Shown: positions 17,520-25,883 of the stretch, piece by piece
Numbering within the stretch: position 1 is the stretch's first letter
How the letters are laid out: every line of letters starts with the position of its first letter
NCBI RefSeq assembly: GCF_900105555.1
Contig: NZ_FNTZ01000001.1
Location: forward strand, 3,599,501-3,663,500
Direction: 5' to 3'
DNA: 64,000 nucleotides
Origin: Pseudomonas coleopterorum
GTDB lineage: Bacteria > Pseudomonadota > Gammaproteobacteria > Pseudomonadales > Pseudomonadaceae
Program-made: the position numbers and the translations under genes
The notes under the pieces: generated by a model
Database searches by the model: none
What the model was told of the DNA's origin: nothing
Seen by the model: only the letters and a program-made list of their open reading frames with translations

Positions 17520-18698
17520 ATGCTGCTCAACCTGTTCAATGAAATGCGCGCGGCCAAAGTGCCGGTGTCGGTGCGCGAGTTGCTCGACCTGATCAACGCC
17601 CTGGAGCAAAGGGTGACGTTCGCCGACATGGACGAGTTCTACTTCCTGGCGCGGGCGATCCTGGTCAAGGATGAACGCCACTTCGACAAATTCGACCGGG
17701 CGTTTTCGGCCTACTTCAATGGCCTGCAGAACCTCGATCAACACCTTGAAGCGCTGATTCCGGAAGAATGGCTGCGCAAGGAGTTCGAGCGCTCGCTGAG
17801 TGCCGAGGAGCGCGCGCAGATCCAGTCCCTGGGCGGGCTGGACAAGCTGATCGAAGCCTTCAAACAGCGGCTGGAGGAGCAGAAAGGCCGGCACGCCGGT
17901 GGCAGCAAGTGGATCGGCACCGGTGGCACCAGCCCGTTCGGTTCGGGTGGCTACAACCCCGAGGGCATCCGCGTGGGCGATGCCGGCGAACGCCAGGGCA
18001 AAGCCGTGAAGGTGTGGGATCAGCGCGAATACCGCAACCTGGATGACAGCGTCGAGCTGGGCACGCGCAACATCAAGGTGGCACTGCGCCGACTGCGCCA
18101 GTTCGCCCGGCAGGGTGCGGCCGAAGAGCTGGACATCGACGGCACCATCGACCACACCGCACGCGATGGCGGCTTGCTCAACATTCAGCTGCGCCCCGAG
18201 CGACGCAACAACGTCAAGCTGTTGCTGCTGTTCGACATCGGTGGTTCGATGGACGCCCATGTGAAGGTCTGCGAGGAGTTGTTCTCGGCCTGTCGCACCG
18301 AGTTCAAACACCTGGAGTATTTCTACTTTCACAACTGCGTCTACGAAACGGTCTGGAAGGACAACCACCGACGCAACGCCGAGCGCATCAGCACCCACGA
18401 CCTGCTGCACAAGTACGGCCCTGACTACAAGGTGGTGTTCATCGGCGATGCGGCCATGGCGCCCTATGAGATCACTCATCCCGGTGGCAGTGTAGAGCAC
18501 TGGAACGAGGAGCCGGGGTTAGTCTGGTTGCAGCGCTTCGTGCAGACCTACAGGAAACTCATCTGGATCAATCCCTATCCGCAGGACACCTGGGGTTACA
18601 CGGCCTCCACCCACCTGATTCGCGAGCTGGTGGAAGAGCGCATGTACCCGCTGACCCTGAGCGGGTTGGAAGACGGGATGCGCTATCTGGCCAAGTGA
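17520..18698 (+). CDS. VWA domain protein, CoxE-like partner of MoxR
   Basis: A 392-residue protein. Residues about 1-120 are helical. A glycine-rich linker (GGSKWIGTGGTSPFGSGGYNPEG) follows, then a von Willebrand A domain with a degenerate MIDAS motif DIGGSMDAH in LLLLFDIGGSMDAHV. It fits the CoxE/DUF58-like VWA proteins that work with MoxR ATPases. It shares an operon with the upstream ATPase. The MIDAS first motif has DxGxS with glycine in the middle, as expected for metal binding. The substrate is unknown. Confidence 0.9.
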   Translation: MLLNLFNEMRAAKVPVSVRELLDLINALEQRVTFADMDEFYFLARAILVKDERHFDKFDRAFSAYFNGLQNLDQHLEALIPEEWLRKEFERSLSAEERAQIQSLGGLDKLIEAFKQRLEEQKGRHAGGSKWIGTGGTSPFGSGGYNPEGIRVGDAGERQGKAVKVWDQREYRNLDDSVELGTRNIKVALRRLRQFARQGAAEELDIDGTIDHTARDGGLLNIQLRPERRNNVKLLLLFDIGGSMDAHVKVCEELFSACRTEFKHLEYFYFHNCVYETVWKDNHRRNAERISTHDLLHKYGPDYKVVFIGDAAMAPYEITHPGGSVEHWNEEPGLVWLQRFVQTYRKLIWINPYPQDTWGYTASTHLIRELVEERMYPLTLSGLEDGMRYLAK

Positions 18699-18723
18699 CG
18701 GGTGATGCGCGCAGGGTCGCGGT

Positions 18724-19263
18724 CTAGCGTTCGCGACGTACCAGGGGTTCGGCCACAGGTTTGGCGCGGCGACGGCCGAACCACAGGGTCCAGCCGATGA
18801 ACAGGATGATGCTTTCCACGACCCAGGCCAGCAGCAGCGCGCAGGCGATGCCCCAGGCAATCGCTTCCGGCGCCAGCAGCACCTGGTAGTTGTAGCCGTT
18901 GAGGGTTTCCTGGCGCAGTTGCGGATCGGCCTTGGCCAGTACATGCCAGGCTTTTTCATACCAGGGTCCCTGCAACGCCTGCCACTCCCGCTCCAGCAAC
19001 TGGTTGCGGGCCAGCAACGCGCCAATGCTGGCGGCATCGCTGCGGAACACTGGATCTTCGCTGGCGCGGTAGTGCGCCACCAGCGCCTGCAGGTCACCAT
19101 TGAAGAAACGCTGCGCGGTCTCACTGAAACCGCGCAGGCTTTGCTGCGCCTCAAGGCGATGGGCCTCGACCCGTTGGGCGTAGTCGTTGATCACGCCGGG
19201 CACTTGCACACCCACCAGCAGGCCGACGGCAAACAGCACAAGTCGCAGGTAGCTTCGCAGCAT
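18724..19263 (-). CDS. DUF2937 family inner-membrane protein
   Basis: A 179-residue protein with an N-terminal transmembrane segment (about residues 5-25), a roughly 90-residue periplasmic helical part (SLRGFSETAQRFFNGDLQAL) and a second transmembrane segment near 130-155. It resembles DUF2937. The second of two close ATGs (19263) is preferred because the GAGAGA ribosome binding site is then about 7 bp away; the first ATG (19269) would be only 1 bp from it. It is convergent with the VWA gene and lies 65 bp after the amidotransferase gene on the same strand. The function is unknown. Confidence 0.75.
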   Translation of the reverse strand: MLRSYLRLVLFAVGLLVGVQVPGVINDYAQRVEAHRLEAQQSLRGFSETAQRFFNGDLQALVAHYRASEDPVFRSDAASIGALLARNQLLEREWQALQGPWYEKAWHVLAKADPQLRQETLNGYNYQVLLAPEAIAWGIACALLLAWVVESIILFIGWTLWFGRRRAKPVAEPLVRRER

Positions 19264-19333
19264 GAACATTCTCTCGGTCTAGGGTGGCATTGCCACAGTG
19301 CTTCTTGTCGGTCGTTCCAGGCAAACAGGCAGG

Positions 19334-20116
19334 CTAGGCGGGTTGCGCCTGCCCGGTGGCCACGCATTCACCCTGGCGCCACAGGCCCCAATTGCCGGGC
19401 TCGTAACGGTTCCAGGTTTCGTTCTCGGTGAGGGGTTCGGTGGCGATCACCGTCACCACATCGTCAGGCGTGGTTTCGGCCTGGAAATCCACGATCACGT
19501 CCACGTCTTTGAGCCGTGCCGGGCCGAAAGGTGCCCGCCGGGTAATGTGCACCAGCTTGGTCGAACAGAAGCAGAACAGCCAGTCGCCGTCGCTGAGCAG
19601 GCAGTTGAACACGCCTTGCCCACGGTACTGCTCGCACGCCTGCACGAGGATGGGCAGCAGCCGTTCGAACTCGACCGGCTCGGGAAAGGCGTCACGCACG
19701 CGGTTGAGCAGATCGCAGAAGGCCGCCTCGCTGTCGGTGTCGCCCACCGGGCGGTAGAAATCGGCGCGGGGGTCGAAACCGGCCAGTTGGCCGTTGTGGG
19801 CGAAGCACCAGTTGCGCCCCCACAGCTCACGCACGAACGGGTGAGTATTGGCCAGGCAGACCTTGCCGACGTTGGCCTGACGAATGTGGCCGATGACCAC
19901 TTCGCTTTTGATCGGATAGCGTTGCACCAACTGCGCCACTTCCGATTCGCTGCTGGCGGTCGGGTCCTGGAACAGGCGCAGGCCACGGCCTTCATAGAAG
20001 GCGATGCCCCAGCCGTCGCGGTGCGGCCCGGTACGGCCGCCGCGCTGCATCAGGCCGGTGAAGCTGAAAACGATATCGGTCGGTACGTTGGCACTCATGC
20101 CCAGAAGTTCACACAT
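19334..20116 (-). CDS. Class II glutamine amidotransferase (YafJ-like)
   Basis: A 260-residue Ntn-hydrolase of the class II glutamine amidotransferase group. The start is set at the ATG (20116) that puts the catalytic cysteine at position 2 ([10 protein letters not shown]); a GTG three codons upstream would destroy this. Conserved are [22 protein letters not shown] and WCFAHNGQL, the glutamine-binding region. It resembles E. coli YafJ and gamma-glutamyl-hercynylcysteine-type hydrolases. The physiological substrate is unknown. The next gene on the same strand lies 29 bp away. Confidence 0.88.
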   Translation of the reverse strand: MCELLGMSANVPTDIVFSFTGLMQRGGRTGPHRDGWGIAFYEGRGLRLFQDPTASSESEVAQLVQRYPIKSEVVIGHIRQANVGKVCLANTHPFVRELWGRNWCFAHNGQLAGFDPRADFYRPVGDTDSEAAFCDLLNRVRDAFPEPVEFERLLPILVQACEQYRGQGVFNCLLSDGDWLFCFCSTKLVHITRRAPFGPARLKDVDVIVDFQAETTPDDVVTVIATEPLTENETWNRYEPGNWGLWRQGECVATGQAQPA

Positions 20117-20145
20117 GCACGGCACTCGAGACGATGGGCGTGGAT

Positions 20146-20631
20146 TCAGATGCGCGGTTCGACACGCAGGTTTTCCCGCGGTGGCGGGACGTGGCGTTGC
20201 TCGCGGTCGTCGACGCGCTGCGCGAGCGCTTCGCCATCGTCATCGCGTTGCGCGGCAACGTCCGCCTGGGCCTGGACTTGCGCCCGACGGCGCGCCTCGG
20301 CCTTGCGCAGGAACGGCAGGCGCACCAGGGCGAAGATCACGTACACGCCAAGGGCGATCACCGCCGCCATGGTCAGATCGGAAATCGCGCCCCAGGCGCT
20401 GCCGCCCATCTTGAACAGCAGTTCCAGCGTGCTGATGGCGACGGCCGGGGCCAGCAGGTCGCGGGCGGGGTCGACCACCGTGGGCGTCAACAACAGCACC
20501 ACGCCCAGCAGGCGAAGTGGCTCGCGCAGATAACGCCACATCCAGCGGGTGATGCGAAACCACACCAGAATGCAGCCCAAGGCGGCGAAGGCGTAGATAC
20601 CCCAGGCGAGGAAATAGTCGTTCTCGGTCAT
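20146..20631 (-). CDS. Conserved inner-membrane protein
   Basis: A 161-residue protein with three to four predicted transmembrane helices: about 8-28 ([17 protein letters not shown]), 42-60 ([13 protein letters not shown]) and 90-115 ([18 protein letters not shown]). The C-terminal tail is highly charged ([20 protein letters not shown]) and cytoplasmic. The start at 20631 follows the [10 protein letters not shown] pattern. It probably shares a transcript with the amidotransferase gene. I do not recognise a function. Confidence 0.7.
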   Translation of the reverse strand: MTENDYFLAWGIYAFAALGCILVWFRITRWMWRYLREPLRLLGVVLLLTPTVVDPARDLLAPAVAISTLELLFKMGGSAWGAISDLTMAAVIALGVYVIFALVRLPFLRKAEARRRAQVQAQADVAAQRDDDGEALAQRVDDREQRHVPPPRENLRVEPRI

Positions 20632-20750
20632 GGTGTCCGTGGCATGGCAGGCAAATAGGCGCTTATGATAACGGCTTTTCGCCTGCCAGGCGCTCCTGTT
20701 GTCGTGCCCACCGGCACGTGCCGTCACCGCCTGCGCCAAGAGAGCCGCTC

Positions 20751-22805
20751 ATGTCCCAGCCAACCGCCGCCCCTATCGCCCACGTCGCTCCCGGCGCCGA
20801 TCCCTACGCCTGGCTGCAGGTACGCGACCGCGCCGACGTGCTCGACCACCTCAAGGCCGAGAATGCCTGGCAGGAAGCGCAACTCGCCGACCAGGCCGAG
20901 CTGCGCGAGCAGTTGTTCGAGGAGATCAAGGGGCGCATTCGCGAAACCGACCTGTCCCTCGCCTCCCCTTGGGGCCCTTGGTTGTACTACACCCGCACCA
21001 CGGCGGGTGACGAGTACCCGCGCCATTATCGCTGCGCGCGTCCGGCCGATGGCTCGAGCCAGGTCGACGAGCACTCCGAGCAATTGTTGCTGGACCCCAA
21101 CGTGCTGGCAGACGGCGGCTTCCTGTCCATGGGCGCGTTCAACGTCAGCCCCGACCACCGGCGTCTGGCCTACAGCCTGGACACCAGCGGCGACGAGGTC
21201 TACCGGCTGTTCGTCAAGGAGCTGGCCAGCGAGGCCGTGGTCGAGTTGCCTTTCGATGACTGCGACGGCAGCATGACCTGGGCCAACGACAGCCAGACGC
21301 TGTTCTTCGGCGAGCTGGACGAGACCCACCGCCCCTATCGGCTGCACCGCCACACCTTGGGCAGCGAAGGTGCCGAGCAGGTCTTCGAGGAGCTCGACGG
21401 GCGTTTCTTCCTGCATTGCTACCGCGCCAGTTCCGAGCGCCAGTTGATCCTGCTGCTCAACAGCAAGACCACCAGTGAGGCCTGGGTGCTGGATGCCGAG
21501 CGGCCCAACGGTGATTTCGCCTGCCTGGCGCCACGGGTCGAGCACCATGAGTACTACCCCGATCACGGCCAGCTCGACGGTGCCTGGACCTGGTTCATCC
21601 GCAGCAATCAGGAAGGCATCAATTTCGCCCTGTACCAGGCAGCCGACAACGGCATGGCGCCGACCCGCGAGCAGTGGCAAACGCTGATCGCGCACCGTGA
21701 CGAGGTGATGCTCGAAGGCGTGACTCTCAATGCCACAGCCTTCACCTTGAGCCTGCGTGCGCGCGGCCTGCCGATCATCGAAGTGCATGCCCAGGGACAG
21801 GCGCCGTATCCGGTGCAACTGCCTGATGCCGCGTACAGCCTGTACGTTTCCGACAGCCTGGAGTTCGCCAGCGAGCAGATCCGCTTGCGCTACGAGGCGC
21901 TCAATCGGCCTGGGCAGGTGCGCCAGTTGAGCCTGCGCGACGGCGCACAGGTGGTGCTCAAGCAGACCCCGGTGCTGGGCGCGTTCGATGCCGACGACTA
22001 TGTCAGCCAACGGCTCTGGGCCACCGCCGCGGACGGCACCCAGGTGCCGATCAGCCTGGTGGTGAAGAAGGCCTTCGCCGGCCAGCCCACGCCGCTGTAC
22101 CTTTACGGCTACGGTGCCTATGGCGAGAGCCTGGACCCGTGGTTTTCCCACGCACGGTTGAGCCTGCTGGACCGTGGCATCGCCTTCGCCATCGCCCATG
22201 TGCGCGGCGGCGGCGAACTGGGTGAGGCGTGGTATCGCGCTGGCAAGCAGGAACACAAGGGCAACACCTTCAGCGATTTCATTGCCTGTGCCGAACACGT
22301 GATCGAGCAGGGTTTGACCCGCGCCGAGCAGTTGGTGATCAGCGGTGGCAGCGCGGGTGGGCTGTTGATCGGCGCCGTGTTGAACCAGCGGCCGGAGCTC
22401 TTCCAGGCAGCGGTGGCCGAGGTGCCGTTCGTCGATGTGCTCAACACCATGCTCGACCCCGACCTGCCGTTGACGGTGACCGAGTACGACGAGTGGGGCA
22501 ACCCGCAGGAGCCCGAGGTGCATGCGCGGATCAAGGCGTATGCGCCCTATGAGAACGTCACGGCCCAGGCGTATCCGCACCTGTTGGTGATCGCCGGGTA
22601 CAACGACAGCCGTGTGCAGTATTGGGAAGCCGCGAAGTGGGTGGCGCGCCTGCGGGCGTGCAAGACCGACAAGAACCTGCTGCTGCTCAAGACCGAACTG
22701 GGCGCCGGGCATGGCGGCATGAGTGGCCGTTATCAGGGGCTGCGCGACGTGGCTCTCGAATACGCCTTCGTCCTCAAGGCCCTGGGGACAGCCAAGCAAT
22801 CTTGA
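20751..22805 (+). CDS. ptrB: Oligopeptidase B, S9 prolyl-oligopeptidase family
   Basis: A 684-residue serine peptidase that cleaves short peptides, usually after basic residues. The N-terminal seven-bladed propeller spans about 70-400 and the C-terminal alpha/beta hydrolase carries the nucleophile in SGGSAGGLLIGA and the catalytic histidine in GAGHGGMSGRY. YGAYG and HVRGGGELG are the usual oxyanion and pre-catalytic segments. The start (20751) is preceded by AAGAGAG; an in-frame upstream ATG was not used. It is divergent from the membrane protein gene and followed by a family C REP pair. Confidence 0.93.
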   Translation: MSQPTAAPIAHVAPGADPYAWLQVRDRADVLDHLKAENAWQEAQLADQAELREQLFEEIKGRIRETDLSLASPWGPWLYYTRTTAGDEYPRHYRCARPADGSSQVDEHSEQLLLDPNVLADGGFLSMGAFNVSPDHRRLAYSLDTSGDEVYRLFVKELASEAVVELPFDDCDGSMTWANDSQTLFFGELDETHRPYRLHRHTLGSEGAEQVFEELDGRFFLHCYRASSERQLILLLNSKTTSEAWVLDAERPNGDFACLAPRVEHHEYYPDHGQLDGAWTWFIRSNQEGINFALYQAADNGMAPTREQWQTLIAHRDEVMLEGVTLNATAFTLSLRARGLPIIEVHAQGQAPYPVQLPDAAYSLYVSDSLEFASEQIRLRYEALNRPGQVRQLSLRDGAQVVLKQTPVLGAFDADDYVSQRLWATAADGTQVPISLVVKKAFAGQPTPLYLYGYGAYGESLDPWFSHARLSLLDRGIAFAIAHVRGGGELGEAWYRAGKQEHKGNTFSDFIACAEHVIEQGLTRAEQLVISGGSAGGLLIGAVLNQRPELFQAAVAEVPFVDVLNTMLDPDLPLTVTEYDEWGNPQEPEVHARIKAYAPYENVTAQAYPHLLVIAGYNDSRVQYWEAAKWVARLRACKTDKNLLLLKTELGAGHGGMSGRYQGLRDVALEYAFVLKALGTAKQS

Positions 22806-22837
22806 TGCGGTGTGCCTGAGGAAACGCGGTGAGCCTG

Positions 22838-22954
22838 GACGCGGCTTACGCCGCTGCTACAGGGACCGTGGTATGCCGGACGCGGCGGGCCTACGGGAAC
22901 GCGGCGGTTCATGCGGCATGCGCAAACCCCTGTAGCAGCGGCGCGAGCCGCGTC
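22838..22954. repeat. REP pair (family C), inverted
   Basis: GACGCGGCTTACGCCGCTGC-TACAGGG (22838-22864) and its inverted counterpart (22927-22954, CCCCTGTAGCAGCGGCGCGA onward) face each other over 62 bp. The same family appears at 40453-40617 and 55284-55522. Confidence 0.8.
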
Positions 22955-22987
22955 GGCGGTGAATGCGGTCGGTCAGGAAAAACGCGA

Positions 22988-23266
22988 TCAACCACCGGGG
23001 GATTTGGGTTTGACCGGGGTGGGCGGGGTATCCTGGCGGACAGGTTCGGGCACGTTGTCGGCCCTGGGTGGTGCGGGCAACGGAATAGGCGGCAGCAAGG
23101 GCGGCGATCCGGTCATGCCTTCGCCGCCGTGGGTGGGCGGCACGGTGACCTGTGGATAGGGCGTTGGCGTGGGTGTACCCGGCGAACCCGGCGGCAGCGA
23201 CGAGGCCGATACCACACCGGCACACAGGGCAACACATGCAAAGACCGATACACTGCGCAACTTCAT
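22988..23266 (-). CDS. Small secreted proline-rich protein
   Basis: A 92-residue protein with a signal peptide (MKLRSVSVFACVALCAGVVS, cut near SAS). The mature part is a low-complexity Pro/Gly/Thr-rich tail (PPGSPGTPTPTPYP, PLLPPIPLPAPP) ending in KPKSPGG. No fold or motif is visible. The start is the ATG at 23266; an open frame runs further upstream but overlaps the antiparallel methyltransferase-like gene. It could be a periplasmic spacer or cell-wall-associated peptide. A real gene is likely because of the clear signal peptide; the function is unknown. Confidence 0.6.
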   Translation of the reverse strand: MKLRSVSVFACVALCAGVVSASSLPPGSPGTPTPTPYPQVTVPPTHGGEGMTGSPPLLPPIPLPAPPRADNVPEPVRQDTPPTPVKPKSPGG

Positions 23267-23350
23267 TGAACACCCCAAGGCCAGACTGCCTGTTCCGATG
23301 ACACAGGCTACTACCATGGCACCCCCTTGTCCTCCCTCCGAGATTGACCG

Positions 23351-24031
23351 ATGAAACGTTTCGTACTGCTCGACACCACACCGATCCCCGACAACGGCGG
23401 TGCGCTCTGCCTGTTCGAGTACGGCGAAGACTTCGTCATCAAGATCCAGGGCGGTGACGGCGGCCAACTGATGAACACCCGCATGCACGGTTCCGAAGAC
23501 GCCCTGGCCGAGATCCCCTGCCGCAAGGTGGCCGGGCGGCCGAACTCGCGGGTGCTGATCGGCGGGCTGGGCATGGGCTTCACGTTGGCGTCGGCACTCA
23601 AGCACCTGGGCAAGACCGCCGAGGTGGTGGTCGCCGAGCTGGTCCCGGGCGTGGTCGAATGGAATCGCGGCCCACTGGGTGAGAAGGCCGGCAACCCGCT
23701 GGCCGATCCGCGCACCGTCATCCGCATGGAGGACGTGGCCAAGGTCCTGCAGGCCGAGCCGGCCGGCTTCGATGCCATCATGCTGGACGTCGACAACGGT
23801 CCCGAAGGCCTGACCCAGAAGGCCAACAGCTGGCTGTACTCGGCCGGCGGCCTCAATGTCTGCGCCAAGGCACTGCGGCCCAAGGGCGTGCTCGCCGTAT
23901 GGTCCGCCAGCGCCGACCGGCAGTTCAGCGACAAACTGCGCAAGGCCGGCTTCAAGGCCGAAGAAGTGCAAGTGTTCGCCCACGGCAACAAGGGCACCCG
24001 TCATACCATCTGGATCGCGCAGAAAAATTGA
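23351..24031 (+). CDS. Spermidine-synthase-like aminopropyltransferase/methyltransferase fold protein
   Basis: A 226-residue protein with a Rossmann methyltransferase core: VLIGGLGMGFTLASAL is motif I, VVVAELVPGVVEWN the acidic loop that binds the nucleoside ribose, and FDAIMLDVDNGPEG motif IV. These are the features of spermidine-synthase-like proteins. It is shorter than a true SpeE (about 280-290) and lacks its usual N-terminal beta domain. It stands alone. It could be an orphan aminopropyltransferase or an uncharacterised SAM-dependent enzyme. Confidence 0.8.
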   Translation: MKRFVLLDTTPIPDNGGALCLFEYGEDFVIKIQGGDGGQLMNTRMHGSEDALAEIPCRKVAGRPNSRVLIGGLGMGFTLASALKHLGKTAEVVVAELVPGVVEWNRGPLGEKAGNPLADPRTVIRMEDVAKVLQAEPAGFDAIMLDVDNGPEGLTQKANSWLYSAGGLNVCAKALRPKGVLAVWSASADRQFSDKLRKAGFKAEEVQVFAHGNKGTRHTIWIAQKN

Positions 24032-24043
24032 CCGACACCTGTG

Positions 24044-24128
24044 TAGGACCGATCCGTGGCCGCGAAAGCCGCACCGCGCTGTTTCTGGTTCACCGCGGTA
24101 CGCCTTTCGCGGCCGCGGACCGCTCCTA
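24044..24128. repeat. REP pair (family B), inverted
   Basis: TAGGACCGATCCGTGGCCGC (24044 on) and the mirrored GCGGCCGCGGACCGCTCCTA (ending 24128) flank a partly palindromic centre. It is close to the copy at 14022-14106 and lies just after the spermidine-synthase-like gene. Confidence 0.75.
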
Positions 24129-24168
24129 CGGTGAGGAGGATTCCTGTTTGGCTGTGGAAATCAGCTAG

Positions 24169-24188
24169 GAAGTTTCACGGCAAACTTC
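24169..24188. promoter_or_regulatory. Inverted repeat upstream of the first DUF1120 gene
   Basis: GAAGTTT (24169-24175) and AAACTTC (24182-24188), with a 6-bp spacer, lie about 90 bp upstream of the DUF1120 start at 24278. It is a candidate regulator site. Similar GAAATTTC palindromes occur at 30104 and 30125. Confidence 0.4.
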
Positions 24189-24277
24189 TGAATCGGCTCA
24201 CTTACGGGCTGTTCAGCGGCTTCTAGAGTTGGCGGTGTTGCGATGTGCAACCACCATTAACCAATCTGGAAACCAAC

Positions 24278-24934
24278 ATGACCCTTATATCCCGGCTGCT
24301 TATCGGCACCACGCTGCTGGCAGCACTCCCGACCGCAATGGCGGCTTCAACCGTTGATTTGAGTGTCACCGGCTCGATCGTACCGGCCGCTTGCACCCCA
24401 TCGCTCTCTGCCAGCGATTTCCACCACGGCAAGATATCGAAGAGCGACCTCAACATGGATGGGCCAACAGGTTTCACCGAGAACAAGAAGGTTGCCACCC
24501 TGAGCGTCAATTGCACGGCTGCTACGGTGTACGGAATCCGTGGGATCGACAATCGTGCAGATACCGTCGGAAACAACTGGTACATGACGCCCTATGGGCT
24601 GGGCCTGACGCCCAACGGAGAGAAGATCGGTGCGCACTTTCTGGAAATTTACCCGCGCGAATCGCTGATTGACGGCAAACCAGCGTTTATTTCCGTGGGG
24701 AATGCTTCGGGCACCACATGGAGCAGCGCAGCCCTGGGTGAGAAAGGTATTCGTAACTACGGCGAACTGTTGGGGTTCACCGATACAGCAGGGCCACTTT
24801 CGCAACCGCTGCCGATCAAGGATGCCACTTTCGCACTCAAATCCTATCTGGTCATCGCTGCGGCCAAAGGGCTGACCCTGACCGACGAAGTCGCCCTCGA
24901 CGGTGCCGCCACCATCGAACTCGTGTACCTGTAA
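24278..24934 (+). CDS. DUF1120 secreted protein 1, candidate fimbrial subunit
   Basis: A 218-residue exported protein with a signal peptide (residues about 1-22, cut after AMA-AS). The mature part has VTGSIVPAACTPSLSASDFHHG, a second cysteine in NCTAATVYGIRGIDNRAD, and a C-terminal strand ending in IELVYL with tyrosine in the penultimate position. A single disulfide and a penultimate aromatic residue are features of chaperone-usher subunits. It lies 226 bp before the chaperone gene on the same strand. The start ATG is supported by the signal peptide. Known only as DUF1120; the pilin role is inferred. Confidence 0.85.
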   Translation: MTLISRLLIGTTLLAALPTAMAASTVDLSVTGSIVPAACTPSLSASDFHHGKISKSDLNMDGPTGFTENKKVATLSVNCTAATVYGIRGIDNRADTVGNNWYMTPYGLGLTPNGEKIGAHFLEIYPRESLIDGKPAFISVGNASGTTWSSAALGEKGIRNYGELLGFTDTAGPLSQPLPIKDATFALKSYLVIAAAKGLTLTDEVALDGAATIELVYL

Positions 24935-25160
24935 CGACACCGCGTTGCGGTAGTTTCTTTGTCGGCAAAGCCTGGCGCAGATACGTCCTACGTCGCTTGC
25001 AATCTTTTCGCCCTGCACTTGCTGAAGGGTCCGAGCCGAGAACGGGCGGATTGCTTTTAGAGTACTGCCGCCCTTCCCCCCCACACGATCTTCCCGGCAC
25101 TGCGGTGTCGAGGAAGGCGTGGTCGTACCTGCCTGTTGCGTTCCCTGTCTGGAGAAACCG

Positions 25161-25883
25161 ATGAACCGCCGCAACCACGTTTTGTATGCGTACCTGGGCA
25201 TCACAGCGTTGCTGACCTGCAGTCCTGAAATCCATGCCGACGGCATGATTCCGGAAACCTCGGTGGTCATCGTTTACGAAGGCGAAGCCGAAGCTGCCAT
25301 AAAAGTGACCAACAGCGATCAGCATCCTGCGCTGCTGCACGTCACGCTGGAGCACGTCCCCGAAGACAAGGCGTCGCTGTTGTTCGTGACTCCCCCCATC
25401 GCGCGGGTCGAGGCAGGTGAATCACAGCTGGTGCGCTTCATCCTGTCCAACCCCGAGCCGCTCACCACCCAACGCCTGAAAAGAGTCATCTTCGAGGGGC
25501 TGGCGCAGAACAGCCAGCCCGGCAAACCCGGCGAGGCACGGGTGTCGGTGAACGTACGGCAGAACCTGCCGGTGATCCTTCACCCCAAAGGTTTGGCGAA
25601 GAACGCCGAGCCTTGGAAGGGCCTGCACTGGTCCCTGCAGGACAGCCAGCTGACGGTATCCAACCCCACTCCCTATGTCGTGCGTCTGTCACAGGAAGTG
25701 CACAGCCTGCCGAGCAAGACCCCTTGGCAGCTGCCCCGCAGCTACGTATTGCCCGGTGATCGGCTGACCCTGCCCGGCAAGGCGCTGGCCGTCGCCGATG
25801 GGCAGGTCCTGTTTACCCCGGCCACGGTGTACGGTTTTGCCGTAGGTACGCATCAGGCGACGCTGAATCAGGGCGCGCCTTGA
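25161..25883 (+). CDS. Periplasmic fimbrial chaperone
   Basis: A 240-residue PapD/EcpB-like chaperone with an N-terminal signal peptide (cut near IHA-DG). The two immunoglobulin-like domains are visible: domain 1 runs from MIPETSVVIVYEGEAEAAIKV to VRQNLPVILHP, and the usual PPxxRVEAGESQLVRFI pattern appears as TPPIARVEAGESQLVRF. The start at 25161 has GGAG 8-11 bp upstream; the in-frame ATG at 25119 is rejected as it lacks a signal sequence. The stop TGA overlaps the usher start. It should donate a strand to the DUF1120 subunits during transport. Confidence 0.9.
   Translation: MNRRNHVLYAYLGITALLTCSPEIHADGMIPETSVVIVYEGEAEAAIKVTNSDQHPALLHVTLEHVPEDKASLLFVTPPIARVEAGESQLVRFILSNPEPLTTQRLKRVIFEGLAQNSQPGKPGEARVSVNVRQNLPVILHPKGLAKNAEPWKGLHWSLQDSQLTVSNPTPYVVRLSQEVHSLPSKTPWQLPRSYVLPGDRLTLPGKALAVADGQVLFTPATVYGFAVGTHQATLNQGAP

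Noticed and set aside
20724..22799. A 691-codon open frame on the minus strand
   Set aside because: It is the antisense of oligopeptidase B, which has the complete catalytic set.
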